Shown here: positions 1 through 7,291 of the stretch, piece after piece | Layout of the letters: the number at the start of each line of letters is the position of its first letter | Numbering within the stretch: position 1 is the first letter of the stretch | From: JBJYIN01 sp046237015 | GTDB taxonomy: Bacteria > Pseudomonadota > Gammaproteobacteria > Enterobacterales > Enterobacteriaceae | Direction of reading: 5' to 3' | NCBI RefSeq assembly: GCF_046237015.1 | Contig: NZ_JBJYIN010000015.1 | Span: forward strand, 1-64,000 | DNA: 64,000 bases | The notes under the pieces: generated by a model | What the model was told of the DNA's origin: nothing | Database searches by the model: none | The model's input: only the letters and a program-made list of their open reading frames with translations | Position numbers and translations under genes: made by a program

Positions 1-32
1 TGTGCAAACGCTAGTGAACCGATCTTCCCGAC

Positions 33-58
33 ATCTGCAAAACCGAGGTTTTCTGTTG
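33..58. promoter_or_regulatory. gix/hix-type crossover site for the DNA invertase
   Basis: A 26-bp imperfect palindrome with core AAAACCGAGGTTTT (39-52) and central dinucleotide GA (45-46). Serine-invertase crossover sites are 26 bp with AACC and GGTT flanking a 2-bp overlap, as in Mu gix sites. It ends 54 bp before the invertase start, like gixR beside Mu gin. The partner site would lie left of position 1. Recognition is from memory of the consensus. Confidence 0.6.
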
Positions 59-112
59 CTCCTTATTCTTTTCTTTGTGGCAGTATCGTTGCCTTTTTGC
101 CGGAGATAACTT

Positions 113-667
113 GTGCAAATTGGCTATATTCGAGTATCAACAAATGACCAAAACACCGATCTACAAAGAAATGCGCTAGTAAGTGCAAATTGTGAACAGA
201 TTTTTGAAGATAAAATGAGCGGAACGAAAGCCAGACGTCCAGGGCTAAAGCGGGCTCTAAAAGTGTTGAGAGCGGGCGATACTCTGGTTGTTTGGAAACT
301 GGATCGGTTGGGGCGTTCCATGCGTAATCTTGTGCTGCTAATAGATGAACTTCGACAACGAGGAATACATTTCCGTAGTCTTACCGATAGCATTGATACA
401 AATACCCCAATGGGAAGATTCGTATTTCATATTATGTCGGCGCTGGCTGAAATGGAACGTGAACTGATAGTTGAACGAACGTTGGCGGGATTGGCTGCGG
501 CAAGAGAAAAAGGCCGAATAGGCGGGCGTCCTTCCGTGCTAACGTTAGAGGACAAAAGCGTTATCACTAAATTATTAGCTGATGGACACACTCGAGCGCA
601 GATATCAATTATCTATGATGTCGGTATATCAACGCTTTATAAGTATTTTCCTGCCAGCAGGCAGTAA
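113..667 (+). CDS. Gin/Pin-family serine DNA invertase
   Basis: Site-specific serine recombinase of 184 aa, the usual size for Gin, Pin, Cin and Hin. The N-terminal resolvase domain (about 1-120) has the nucleophile Ser9 in GYIRVST, the LDRLGRS segment near residue 65 and the MERELI dimer-helix motif near 113. A short helix-turn-helix fills about 139-184. The protein is close to remembered E. coli Pin. These enzymes invert a DNA segment between two crossover sites with the help of Fis, usually switching phage tail-fibre genes. The GTG start is preceded by GGAG at a good distance. The crossover site at 33-58 implies an invertible tail-fibre segment to the left. A 6-bp stem (702-707/715-720) follows the gene. 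It may be the invertase of a carotovoricin-like tailocin or of a prophage; the sequence does not decide. Confidence 0.93.
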   Translation: MQIGYIRVSTNDQNTDLQRNALVSANCEQIFEDKMSGTKARRPGLKRALKVLRAGDTLVVWKLDRLGRSMRNLVLLIDELRQRGIHFRSLTDSIDTNTPMGRFVFHIMSALAEMERELIVERTLAGLAAAREKGRIGGRPSVLTLEDKSVITKLLADGHTRAQISIIYDVGISTLYKYFPASRQ

Positions 668-760
668 TCTATTTTTATGTGTAAAATGATTTTGTTTAAT
701 TTGCGGCCGGGAGTGCCGCATTGATAAAGGGAAATGATCAACTGACAGGGAGGTATATCT

Positions 761-1483
761 ATGTGGCGAGATGCAATCATCCGCTTCCCATCTGAAATAA
801 GCGCAATCAACTGCGCCATAGTGCCAGTGCATCCGTGGATCTATGGCGTTGGTCAGAAAACAGCAACCGGCAATTATCTCAGTCCTGCTAACGCGGTAGC
901 ATATTTGGCCAGCCGATTGCAGGCTACATCCGGCGAAACCGCCGTTACCGTTTTTATGATTAGCTGCATGGCGCAGGCAGATTTTGTGCAGCAATTGGAA
1001 CGGCTGACCGGCGTTTTTCCTGCACCTGCTTTTACGCAAGTTGCCCGGATGGCGAAAGCGGCGTCAGAGCTGGACAGGGTAAAAATGCAGTTGCCCGCCA
1101 AAAGCCAGGCGCTGCCCGCTGCGGTGCCGCTGTCCGTGTCAACCAGCCGCCAGGCGCTGAACGCACAGCGGATCGCTGAAGCACAGACAAAAGCGGCTGT
1201 ACCGGCCAGTACTGACAGCATCAAAAGCCAGTTGGCCAGCTTTACCGCCGAACGCAGTAATGCGCTGGCAAAAATCAGCCAGGGCTTAAGCGAATTACAG
1301 CAGGCTAGCGCCCGCGCCTGGGTATTTACAGGAAAAGGACAAGGCGGCGTGATCGCCGCTGAAATGGTGAAAAATATCCCGCAACCGTCAGCGATTTATA
1401 CCGTCGCCATGATGTTTGTGGGCGATTCACTCAATGCACTGGAAGGCATGATCCATGAGCCAAATTATCACGCTCGCCCTTGA
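761..1483 (+). CDS. Phage tail/baseplate-associated protein, family not recognised
   Basis: A 240-aa protein with a strong ribosome site (GGGAGG, 7 bases before ATG). The first 90 residues look globular. Residues of about 90-200 are rich in Ala, Gln and Lys and probably helical or coiled-coil, and a hydrophobic C-terminal stretch follows (GGVIAAEM to AMMFVGD). I do not recognise a named domain. Its last 29 bases overlap the next gene, and it heads a tightly packed set ending in a spike protein, so a role in tail or baseplate assembly is the contextual inference. A resemblance to phage DNA-circularisation or tail-length proteins is possible but unproven. It may be part of a prophage or of an R-type tailocin. 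Confidence 0.7.
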   Translation: MWRDAIIRFPSEISAINCAIVPVHPWIYGVGQKTATGNYLSPANAVAYLASRLQATSGETAVTVFMISCMAQADFVQQLERLTGVFPAPAFTQVARMAKAASELDRVKMQLPAKSQALPAAVPLSVSTSRQALNAQRIAEAQTKAAVPASTDSIKSQLASFTAERSNALAKISQGLSELQQASARAWVFTGKGQGGVIAAEMVKNIPQPSAIYTVAMMFVGDSLNALEGMIHEPNYHARP

Positions 1484-2003
1484 TGGCGAGGCTATACCTC
1501 TACGTAGTCTGACTGTTACCCCGTCTATGCAGTTTCAGGAGCAAGACCAGTCCGGCCAGACGTCCAGCACATCGAACGCAGAGCAGGGTATCAAGCCCAA
1601 AGAACTGCGCGTATCGGGCATCATCCCATTTACCGAGGCGAAAGTATTAACGCGGTTGTGGGCGTTGGCCGAGGCAAAAGAGGGCGGCAAACTAAAACGC
1701 TATCGAGTAGCCAATCACACGGCGCAGGCTATCAATTTTCGTCTTGCCACGTTCACCGGTTCGATTGACGCGCCAAAGCAAGACGGTAAACAAGCGTGGC
1801 TGGTGACGTTTACGTTGCGTGAGCACGTCAGCGTGGCAGAAAAACGGGATACCCGCGCCGGAAGTAAAACAACGGCACAAAAGCAAACGCCAGGTGTGAA
1901 GGGGAGCGGTAGTTCAGCGACTGAGAATGAAGAGCAATTAAGCTGGTTTGAACGTACTGTTCTGAAACCGGTCAATGATTCGTTAGGGGGTAGCGAAGGA
2001 TGA
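1455..2003 (+). CDS. Phage baseplate-complex-like protein
   Basis: A 182-aa protein starting inside the end of the preceding gene; GGAAGG lies 8 bases before the ATG. Residues 1-125 look beta-rich (LRSLTVTPSMQF, RVSGIIPF, AWLVTFTLREHV), as expected for a small tail or baseplate module. Residues of about 130-165 form a low-complexity Thr/Ser/Lys/Gln linker before a short C-terminal helix (SWFERTVLKPVND). The stop overlaps the next start in an ATGA arrangement, which indicates translational coupling with the spike gene. The sequence pattern fits proteins annotated as baseplate complex components in contractile-tail phages, but that is from memory and only moderately sure. No catalytic motif is visible. 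Confidence 0.7.
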   Translation: MSQIITLALDGEAIPLRSLTVTPSMQFQEQDQSGQTSSTSNAEQGIKPKELRVSGIIPFTEAKVLTRLWALAEAKEGGKLKRYRVANHTAQAINFRLATFTGSIDAPKQDGKQAWLVTFTLREHVSVAEKRDTRAGSKTTAQKQTPGVKGSGSSATENEEQLSWFERTVLKPVNDSLGGSEG

Positions 2004-3655
2004 AACCCGTTAAACGATTGATGCTATCCGGTGACGCGGTTCACCTGGTCGGCGTTAATATGGTACTGGAGTTGAATGCCTGCGGGCGCGGCTTTATTAC
2101 GGCAGAAACCGACACGGATTACACCGGCAAGGTGGTGAGGCTGGATGTGGGTTACTCCGATTTTGTGTTGCGCTGGTTTACAGGATACGTTGAGCGATCG
2201 CAACCGGCAGAGAACGGCTATCAGCGGCTGTTTGTGCGTGAACTGGCGGGCATATTCGAACGGATGTGGCCATGCTCGTTTCAACATCCTACGCTAAAAC
2301 AGCTTGCTGCCTGGCTGGAAGAAAATAGCGGGCTAACGATACATCTGCCGGATGCGCCGTATGTGACGACGCCGATCCCGCATTTCACCCACAGCGGCAC
2401 CGGCTATCAGTTGCTGGCTAATATTGGTGCCGCGTTTAGTATTGACGATTATGTCTGGCAACCGTTGCCGGACGGCGGGCTATACGTGGGGAACTGGGCG
2501 CACTCGATGTTTGCCAACAAGCCCGTTGATATTCCCGCCGAATTCAGCAAGAGCCAGGCGGCAGGCTATAGCATGACCTTGCCAGTGATCCAGTCGGTAC
2601 GCCCTGGCGTAGTTGTGAATGGCCAGCGCCTGAAATCAGTCAGGCTGGAAAATGACGATATGGTCATTACGTGGGAGCCGGTCAGCGTAGCAACTGGCAA
2701 ACGTGCAACGACAACCCCCGCGCAACGTCAGATTGATACGGCGTACCCTGAGTTATCGGCTGGGCTGCATCTGCCGAAATTCGCCCGCGTGGAAGCGCCC
2801 GCCGAATCAGTCACAAGCGGCGATATTGCCGATCCGTTCCGTCCACGTTATGCCGTGGATGTGCAACTATTGGACGCTGACGGCAATCCGGCCAAAGACA
2901 CGCCCATTTACCCCGCTGTGCCGCTGCCGGTGCCAATGGCAGGCGGTGAATCGGGTATGTTTCAGTTTCCGCCTGCGGGTACGCTGGTAGAAATCGGGTT
3001 TACCGAGGGACGCCCTGATAAGCCCTTTGTGCGGCAGACGCTGGCGCAGGGGCATAGCCTGCCGGATGTGAAGCCAGGCGAACAGCTACAACAGCAACGG
3101 ACGGAAGTGTCGCAGCGCGTGACGGTGGCGGGCGACTGGGTGCGGCAGACTGACCAGACAATCAGTGAATCATCAATGCGTCGTGTGGTGACCGCAGACG
3201 ACGAGCAACGCACTACCGTGACCAGGAAAACCACGATCCAGGCCACGGACGAAACCCGCGTATTAGGTTCTGCCACATTGTTGGCCGGGGCGATAGTGCA
3301 GATAGCAGAGGGGGATTACAGCCTGGCAACGCAGGCGGGCTATGTGGCTAGCGTTGGTAAATCGGCATCGATAGATATTGGTCAGAGCATGATGGAGAAA
3401 ATTGGGCAAATCCGCAGCAGCATAGCCGGAGCGCGGCAGGATATTATTGCCCCAGTGGTATGGGTGGGTAGCCAGCAGATTAACGTGATGCAACTGATGT
3501 TGGACACACTGGACGTGGTAAAAGAGCTGGCTAAGCAGACAGCAAGCCATACTCATAGCAATACCGGCGCACCGTTGAACGCATCGGCTATCGTTGAAAC
3601 CAGCACACAAGCCGGTGAGTTACAAGAGAAGTACAGCCCGGTGATTGGTGCCTAA
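2000..3655 (+). CDS. Phage baseplate hub/central spike protein (gpD-VgrG/gp5-like)
   Basis: A 551-aa protein with the architecture of a tail hub fused to a membrane-piercing spike. Residues of about 1-230 resemble the hub of P2 gpD or VgrG (FTGYVERSQP, then LKQLAAWLEENSGLTI). Residues of about 270-365 look like the gp5 OB-fold module (PVPMAGGESGMFQFPPAGTLVEIGFTEG). Residues of about 370-480 are short Thr/Val/Gln repeats fitting a trimeric beta-helix. SHTH at about 516-519 is a His-x-His pair; in P2 gpV and phi92 gp138 such a pair binds an iron ion at the tip. The start overlaps the previous stop. In the family this protein forms the tip of the contractile tail. Prophage and tailocin are both possible; no capsid or packaging genes are in view. 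Confidence 0.8.
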   Translation: MKPVKRLMLSGDAVHLVGVNMVLELNACGRGFITAETDTDYTGKVVRLDVGYSDFVLRWFTGYVERSQPAENGYQRLFVRELAGIFERMWPCSFQHPTLKQLAAWLEENSGLTIHLPDAPYVTTPIPHFTHSGTGYQLLANIGAAFSIDDYVWQPLPDGGLYVGNWAHSMFANKPVDIPAEFSKSQAAGYSMTLPVIQSVRPGVVVNGQRLKSVRLENDDMVITWEPVSVATGKRATTTPAQRQIDTAYPELSAGLHLPKFARVEAPAESVTSGDIADPFRPRYAVDVQLLDADGNPAKDTPIYPAVPLPVPMAGGESGMFQFPPAGTLVEIGFTEGRPDKPFVRQTLAQGHSLPDVKPGEQLQQQRTEVSQRVTVAGDWVRQTDQTISESSMRRVVTADDEQRTTVTRKTTIQATDETRVLGSATLLAGAIVQIAEGDYSLATQAGYVASVGKSASIDIGQSMMEKIGQIRSSIAGARQDIIAPVVWVGSQQINVMQLMLDTLDVVKELAKQTASHTHSNTGAPLNASAIVETSTQAGELQEKYSPVIGA

Positions 3656-3657
3656 TG

Positions 3658-3686
3658 ATTATTGATCGGCGTAACCGATCAATAAT
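3658..3686. other. Perfect 12-bp inverted repeat after the spike gene
   Basis: A 12-bp perfect stem, ATTATTGATCGG paired with CCGATCAATAAT, around the 5-base loop CGTAA, beginning 3 bases after the spike stop codon. No run of T follows on either strand, so it is not a canonical intrinsic terminator. It could protect the 3' end of the transcript or be a protein-binding palindrome. Confidence 0.6.
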
Positions 3687-3781
3687 GAATAATCGATCTG
3701 TATAAACGTTTATAAAATAGACGCTCCCAATGTCATTATGTGGTTGGATTTCAAACAATAATGATGACACCAGGGAAAACC

Positions 3782-3805
3782 AAGCCCGCCATGTGCGGGC
3801 TTTTT
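3782..3805 (+). terminator. Rho-independent terminator of the phage-tail operon
   Basis: An 8-bp GC-rich stem (AAGCCCGC / GCGGGCTT) with loop CATGT followed by T5. It lies about 125 bp after the spike stop codon and is the likely end of the phage-tail transcript. Confidence 0.8.
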
Positions 3806-3810
3806 CATGT

Positions 3811-4113
3811 CTACAGAAAACCGACCTGATAGCCATACGCTAAAACGTCCTCAAACGCTCCATACCAGACGCATTCCGTCAATACGTGCATGTCATGCCA
3901 TTTAACCCGATAGCCGCACCACGTTGCGCAGGCGCAACAAGCACACGCACAAAATGAACAACCACATGACAAAATCGGCGCTACACCGCACCCGCCTGCG
4001 GTTTTCGGATCACAGAAATTTTTCAGTTTTATTTTTCTACAAACGGGGGCGCCAGCCCGCGCCGCTGCTGGGGTTCTGGTGCAAGTCTCAAACTGAAAAG
4101 ATTGAAAGGAATT
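3811..4113 (-). pseudogene. Cys-rich phage-remnant reading frame lacking an ATG start
   Basis: On the minus strand 100 codons are open between TGA at 4116-4114 and TAG at 3813-3811. No ATG or GTG precedes the protein-like part; TTG at 3972 is the only conventional alternative start and has no ribosome site. The translation contains TPAAARAGAP, FCDPKTAGG, a run with eight Cys alternating with Ala, and ends AFEDVLAYGYQVGFL. This pattern reminds me of small proteins of P4-like or lambdoid phage regions (Ash/Kil type), but I cannot confirm it. A 69-codon frame on the opposite strand (3924-4133) overlaps it; neither has a convincing start. Best read as a decayed phage gene, with low certainty. Confidence 0.3.
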
Positions 4114-4133
4114 TCAGTGTTTTTCAGTTTTGA
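4019..4133. repeat. AACTGAAAA / TTTTCAGTT repeats
   Basis: The word TTTTTCAGTTTT occurs at 4019-4030. An inverted pair follows: TCAAACTGAAAA at 4088-4099 and TTTTCAGTTTTGA at 4121-4133, able to form a stem with one bulge. A further TTTCAG at 4112-4117 lies between the arms. Such arrays are typical of phage immunity, replication or recombination sites; no function is assigned. From 4141 to 4440 the DNA is AT-rich and I see no gene, RNA or clear signal. Confidence 0.45.
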
Positions 4134-4442
4134 GGATCTGGAAAGGATCGAAGGGAAAATATAACTGACAGATAAATAAGGTTTTTATTGTGATTTTGTC
4201 GAGTAAAAGGATCTAATTAAGAAATTTCAATTGTTATGAAGATTGAATAAAAATAATTATAAAACAGTATGTTAGATGAATGTTATTGAGTTTATGTAAC
4301 TGAAAAAAAATCATAGTGATGAGCCGTTGCACCGCCATTTTTTCGGTGTTTCTTCATCTGGTTTTGCGCTGAGCGATAATGGGCTATTCGAGGATGGAAT
4401 AAATATGCTGAGACACTTTTGCGACATTGACATTTAGATACT

Positions 4443-4469
4443 AAAAAGCCACTCGGTTAAAAGTGGCTT
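4443..4469 (-). terminator. Terminator of the tRNA-Ile2 gene
   Basis: An 8-bp stem (4446-4453 / 4462-4469). Read on the minus strand it is followed by T5 (complement of 4443-4447). It lies 27 bp beyond the tRNA 3' end, so it probably terminates that transcript. Confidence 0.7.
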
Positions 4470-4495
4470 AATTATATGATTTTAAAGATAAAATT

Positions 4496-4571
4496 TGGTG
4501 GCCCCTGTTGGGTTTGAACCAACGACCAATCGATTATGAGTCGACTGCTCTAACCACTGAGCTAAGGGGCC
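4496..4571 (-). tRNA. ileX: tRNA-Ile2, anticodon CAT (lysidine-modified)
   Basis: A 76-nt cloverleaf including the encoded CCA. The acceptor arm GGCCCCT pairs with AGGGGCC, the D arm is TAGCTC, the anticodon loop is CTCATAA with CAT at 34-36, and the T arm is TTGGTTCAAACCCAA. It matches remembered E. coli ileX almost base for base; the CAT anticodon is converted by TilS to read AUA. As in E. coli it sits beside mug-rpoD. Its 3' end faces the phage-derived DNA at lower coordinates, the orientation expected if the 3' end was an integration site. Confidence 0.93.
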
Positions 4572-4713
4572 GAACGGGGCATGATTATACGGTAATGTTC
4601 GGGGCAAGGTCTATAGTTGTTCAGTTGGATGGCTGTTTTCTACTCAGGATAGCTTGTTGTTATTATTGTTAGATTTTACGATCGCAATGATAAGCATAAT
4701 ATTAAGAGGATGC

Positions 4714-5214
4714 ATGATTAATGATATTCTGGCACCGGACCTGCAAGTCGTTTTCTGCGGCATTAATCCTGGGCTATCGACAGCTCATCATGGTTATCAT
4801 TTTGCCAACCCGAACAATCGTTTCTGGAAAGTTATCCATCAATCTGGATTTACCGAACGTTTGCTTACGCCTGAGGAAGAACAGCATCTGCTGGATACCG
4901 GATGCGGCATCACCATGCTGGTGGAGCGTCCAACGGTTGAAGCCGCCGAACTGGGAAGAGACGAGTTGCTGCAAGGCGGGAACGCAATTGTTGAGAAGAT
5001 GGAGCGCTATCAGCCGCGTGCGCTGGCCGTGTTGGGGAAACAGGCGTTCAGTCAGGCGTTTGGTATCAAGAAGATTTCATGGGGGCGTCAAGAACGATGT
5101 ATTGGCGAGACCCAGGTTTGGGTACTGCCAAATCCTAGTGGGTTGAACCGTGCGACGCTCGAGTCACTGGTGGCATCCTATCAAGCGCTGTATCAGGCAT
5201 TACATCATGGGTAA
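4714..5214 (+). CDS. mug: G/U mismatch-specific DNA glycosylase Mug
   Basis: Removes uracil and 3,N4-ethenocytosine opposite guanine, starting base-excision repair. The 166-aa protein compares with 168 in E. coli. Residues 16-20 give GINPG, the active-site motif of the Mug/TDG family with its catalytic Asn, and NPSGL near 140 is the minor-groove wedge motif. The ATG at 4714 follows AAGAGGA. The same frame extends about 20 codons upstream, but that part is unlike the family and lacks a ribosome site. It converges with rpoD across a shared hairpin, the usual enterobacterial arrangement. Confidence 0.95.
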   Translation: MINDILAPDLQVVFCGINPGLSTAHHGYHFANPNNRFWKVIHQSGFTERLLTPEEEQHLLDTGCGITMLVERPTVEAAELGRDELLQGGNAIVEKMERYQPRALAVLGKQAFSQAFGIKKISWGRQERCIGETQVWVLPNPSGLNRATLESLVASYQALYQALHHG

Positions 5215-5243
5215 ATGCAGACAGAATGTTCTGCTGACAGGTA

Positions 5244-5271
5244 AAAAAATAACCCCGGCGAACCGGGGCTA
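5244..5271 (-). terminator. rpoD operon terminator with UUCG tetraloop
   Basis: On the minus strand CCCCGG-TTCG-CCGGGG is followed by TTATTTTTTT. The UUCG loop and long T-run make it a strong intrinsic terminator 30 bp after the rpoD stop. Being symmetric, it may also stop mug transcripts from the other side. Confidence 0.9.
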
Positions 5272-5300
5272 TCGAGTGTGTGGATTAGCGGAGGGATGAA

Positions 5301-7136
5301 TTAATCATCCAGGAAGCTACGCAGCACTTCGGAACGGCTAGGGTGGCGCAGTTTACGCAGCGCTTTCGCTTCGATCTGACGAATACGTTCACGTGTAACG
5401 TCAAACTGTTTGCCCACTTCTTCCAGCGTATGGTCGGTGTTCATATCGATACCGAAACGCATGCGCAGGACTTTCGCTTCACGTGCGGTCAGGCCAGCCA
5501 ATACGTCGTGTGTCGCAGAACGCAGACTTTCCGATGTCGCGGAATCCAGCGGCAGCTCCAGCGTCGTATCTTCGATGAAATCGCCCAGATGTGAATCTTC
5601 ATCATCACCAATCGGGGTTTCCATTGAAATCGGCTCTTTCGCGATCTTCAGCACTTTACGGATCTTGTCTTCTGGCATCAGCATACGTTCAGCCAGTTCT
5701 TCCGGCGTCGGCTCGCGACCCATTTCCTGCAACATCTGACGAGAGATACGGTTCAGTTTGTTGATCGTCTCAATCATGTGTACCGGAATACGAATGGTGC
5801 GCGCCTGATCGGCGATAGAACGGGTGATCGCCTGACGGATCCACCAGGTCGCATAGGTCGAGAATTTGTAACCACGGCGATATTCAAACTTATCTACCGC
5901 TTTCATCAGACCGATGTTGCCTTCCTGAATCAGGTCGAGGAACTGCAAACCACGGTTGGTGTATTTCTTCGCGATAGAAATAACCAGACGCAGGTTGGCT
6001 TCCACCATTTCTTTCTTAGCGCGACGTGCTTTCGCTTCACCAATCGACATACGACGGTTGATGTCTTTAACCTGCTCGATCGTCAGACCGGTTTCTTCTT
6101 CAATCTGGTGTAATTTCTGCAAGCTGCGCTTAACGTCATCTGCTACGTCATGCAATTTTTCAGACCATGGCTTGGCCATAGCAATCGCGGCGGCAAACCA
6201 AGTTTCATTCGTTTCATTGCCAGAGAACAGGGTGACGAAATTTTTCTTCGGCATTTTGCACTGTTCAACGCAGAGTTTCATGATCAGTCGTTCCTGGGTG
6301 CGGACACGATCCATCATGGAACGCATGCTGTTAACCAGAAAATCAAACTGTTTAGGCACTAAGCGGAACTGCTTAAACACTTCTGAAAGGTTCAGAATTT
6401 CCTGTGCGGCTTTGGCATGATTACGACCATGAGCTTTAATCACCTGACGGGTGGTTTCATATTGCTCACGCAATTCAGTAAATTTCTCACGCGCCAGTTC
6501 AGGATCGATGCTGTTGTCGTCTTCTTCTTCCTCGTCATCCTCTTCCTCGTCGTCATCGTCCATTTCTTCGCTTGAAAGCTCGGAGCCAACGTGAGTTGCG
6601 GTAGGGGCAATATCCTCTTCCGCATTAGGATCGACAAAGCCAGTGATCAGGTCAGACAGGCGGCTTTCACCAGCCTCAACACGATCATATTGCTCCAGCA
6701 GATAGGTAATTGCTTCAGGATATTCTGCAACAGAACACTGAACCTGGTTGATACCGTCTTCAATGCGTTTGGCGATATCGATCTCGCCTTCACGCGTCAA
6801 CAGTTCAACGGTACCCATTTCGCGCATGTACATGCGAACCGGATCGGTTGTTCGACCAATTTCCGATTCAACGCTGGATAACACTTGAGCAGCAGCCTCT
6901 GCCGCATCTTCATCTGCGTCATTGGTATTTTCTGCCAGTAACAGATCATCTGCATCCGGTGCTTCTTCCATCACCTGGATGCCCATGTCATTAATCATCT
7001 GGATGATGTCTTCGATCTGGTCGGAGTCGATGATATCTTCCGGCAGATGGTCATTGACCTCAGCATAGGTCAGGTAGCCTTGCTCCTTACCACGGGTGAC
7101 AAGTAGCTTTAGCTGTGACTGCGGGTTTTGCTCCAT
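5301..7136 (-). CDS. rpoD: Primary sigma factor sigma-70
   Basis: Housekeeping sigma subunit that directs RNA polymerase to -10/-35 promoters. The protein has 611 aa (613 in E. coli). Region 1.1 occupies about 1-80. A non-conserved acidic insert with a run of Asp/Glu lies near 190-210. Region 2 with RLVISIAKKYTNRG and YKFSTYATWWIRQAI is near 380-440. The region 4 helix-turn-helix VTRERIRQIEAKALRK is near 582-597. It is the last gene of the rpsU-dnaG-rpoD macromolecular-synthesis operon, 155 bp after dnaG, and ends at the UUCG terminator. In E. coli additional heat-shock and internal promoters lie within dnaG; I did not identify them here. Confidence 0.98.
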   Translation of the reverse strand: MEQNPQSQLKLLVTRGKEQGYLTYAEVNDHLPEDIIDSDQIEDIIQMINDMGIQVMEEAPDADDLLLAENTNDADEDAAEAAAQVLSSVESEIGRTTDPVRMYMREMGTVELLTREGEIDIAKRIEDGINQVQCSVAEYPEAITYLLEQYDRVEAGESRLSDLITGFVDPNAEEDIAPTATHVGSELSSEEMDDDDEEEDDEEEEDDNSIDPELAREKFTELREQYETTRQVIKAHGRNHAKAAQEILNLSEVFKQFRLVPKQFDFLVNSMRSMMDRVRTQERLIMKLCVEQCKMPKKNFVTLFSGNETNETWFAAAIAMAKPWSEKLHDVADDVKRSLQKLHQIEEETGLTIEQVKDINRRMSIGEAKARRAKKEMVEANLRLVISIAKKYTNRGLQFLDLIQEGNIGLMKAVDKFEYRRGYKFSTYATWWIRQAITRSIADQARTIRIPVHMIETINKLNRISRQMLQEMGREPTPEELAERMLMPEDKIRKVLKIAKEPISMETPIGDDEDSHLGDFIEDTTLELPLDSATSESLRSATHDVLAGLTAREAKVLRMRFGIDMNTDHTLEEVGKQFDVTRERIRQIEAKALRKLRHPSRSEVLRSFLDD

Positions 7137-7291
7137 AAGACGGTATCCACACTTCAGAGTATTTGGGTTGGTGTCGGTCGGCGTAATTCGCCAACAATAG
7201 CATTAGGGGTATTTTTCTTATCGCCGCAGCCCCTGTAGCGGCTCTTTGCAGAGTTCAACTCTGCTATTTATCGGCAATTAAGCCTCGGTAA

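Noticed and set aside
3924..4133. 69-codon plus-strand frame in the phage/core junction
   Set aside because: No ribosome site, odd composition, and it overlaps a more protein-like frame on the other strand. Kept only as part of the junction description.
5956..6420. Antisense frames of 70-154 codons across rpoD
   Set aside because: Shadow frames of rpoD; no independent signals.
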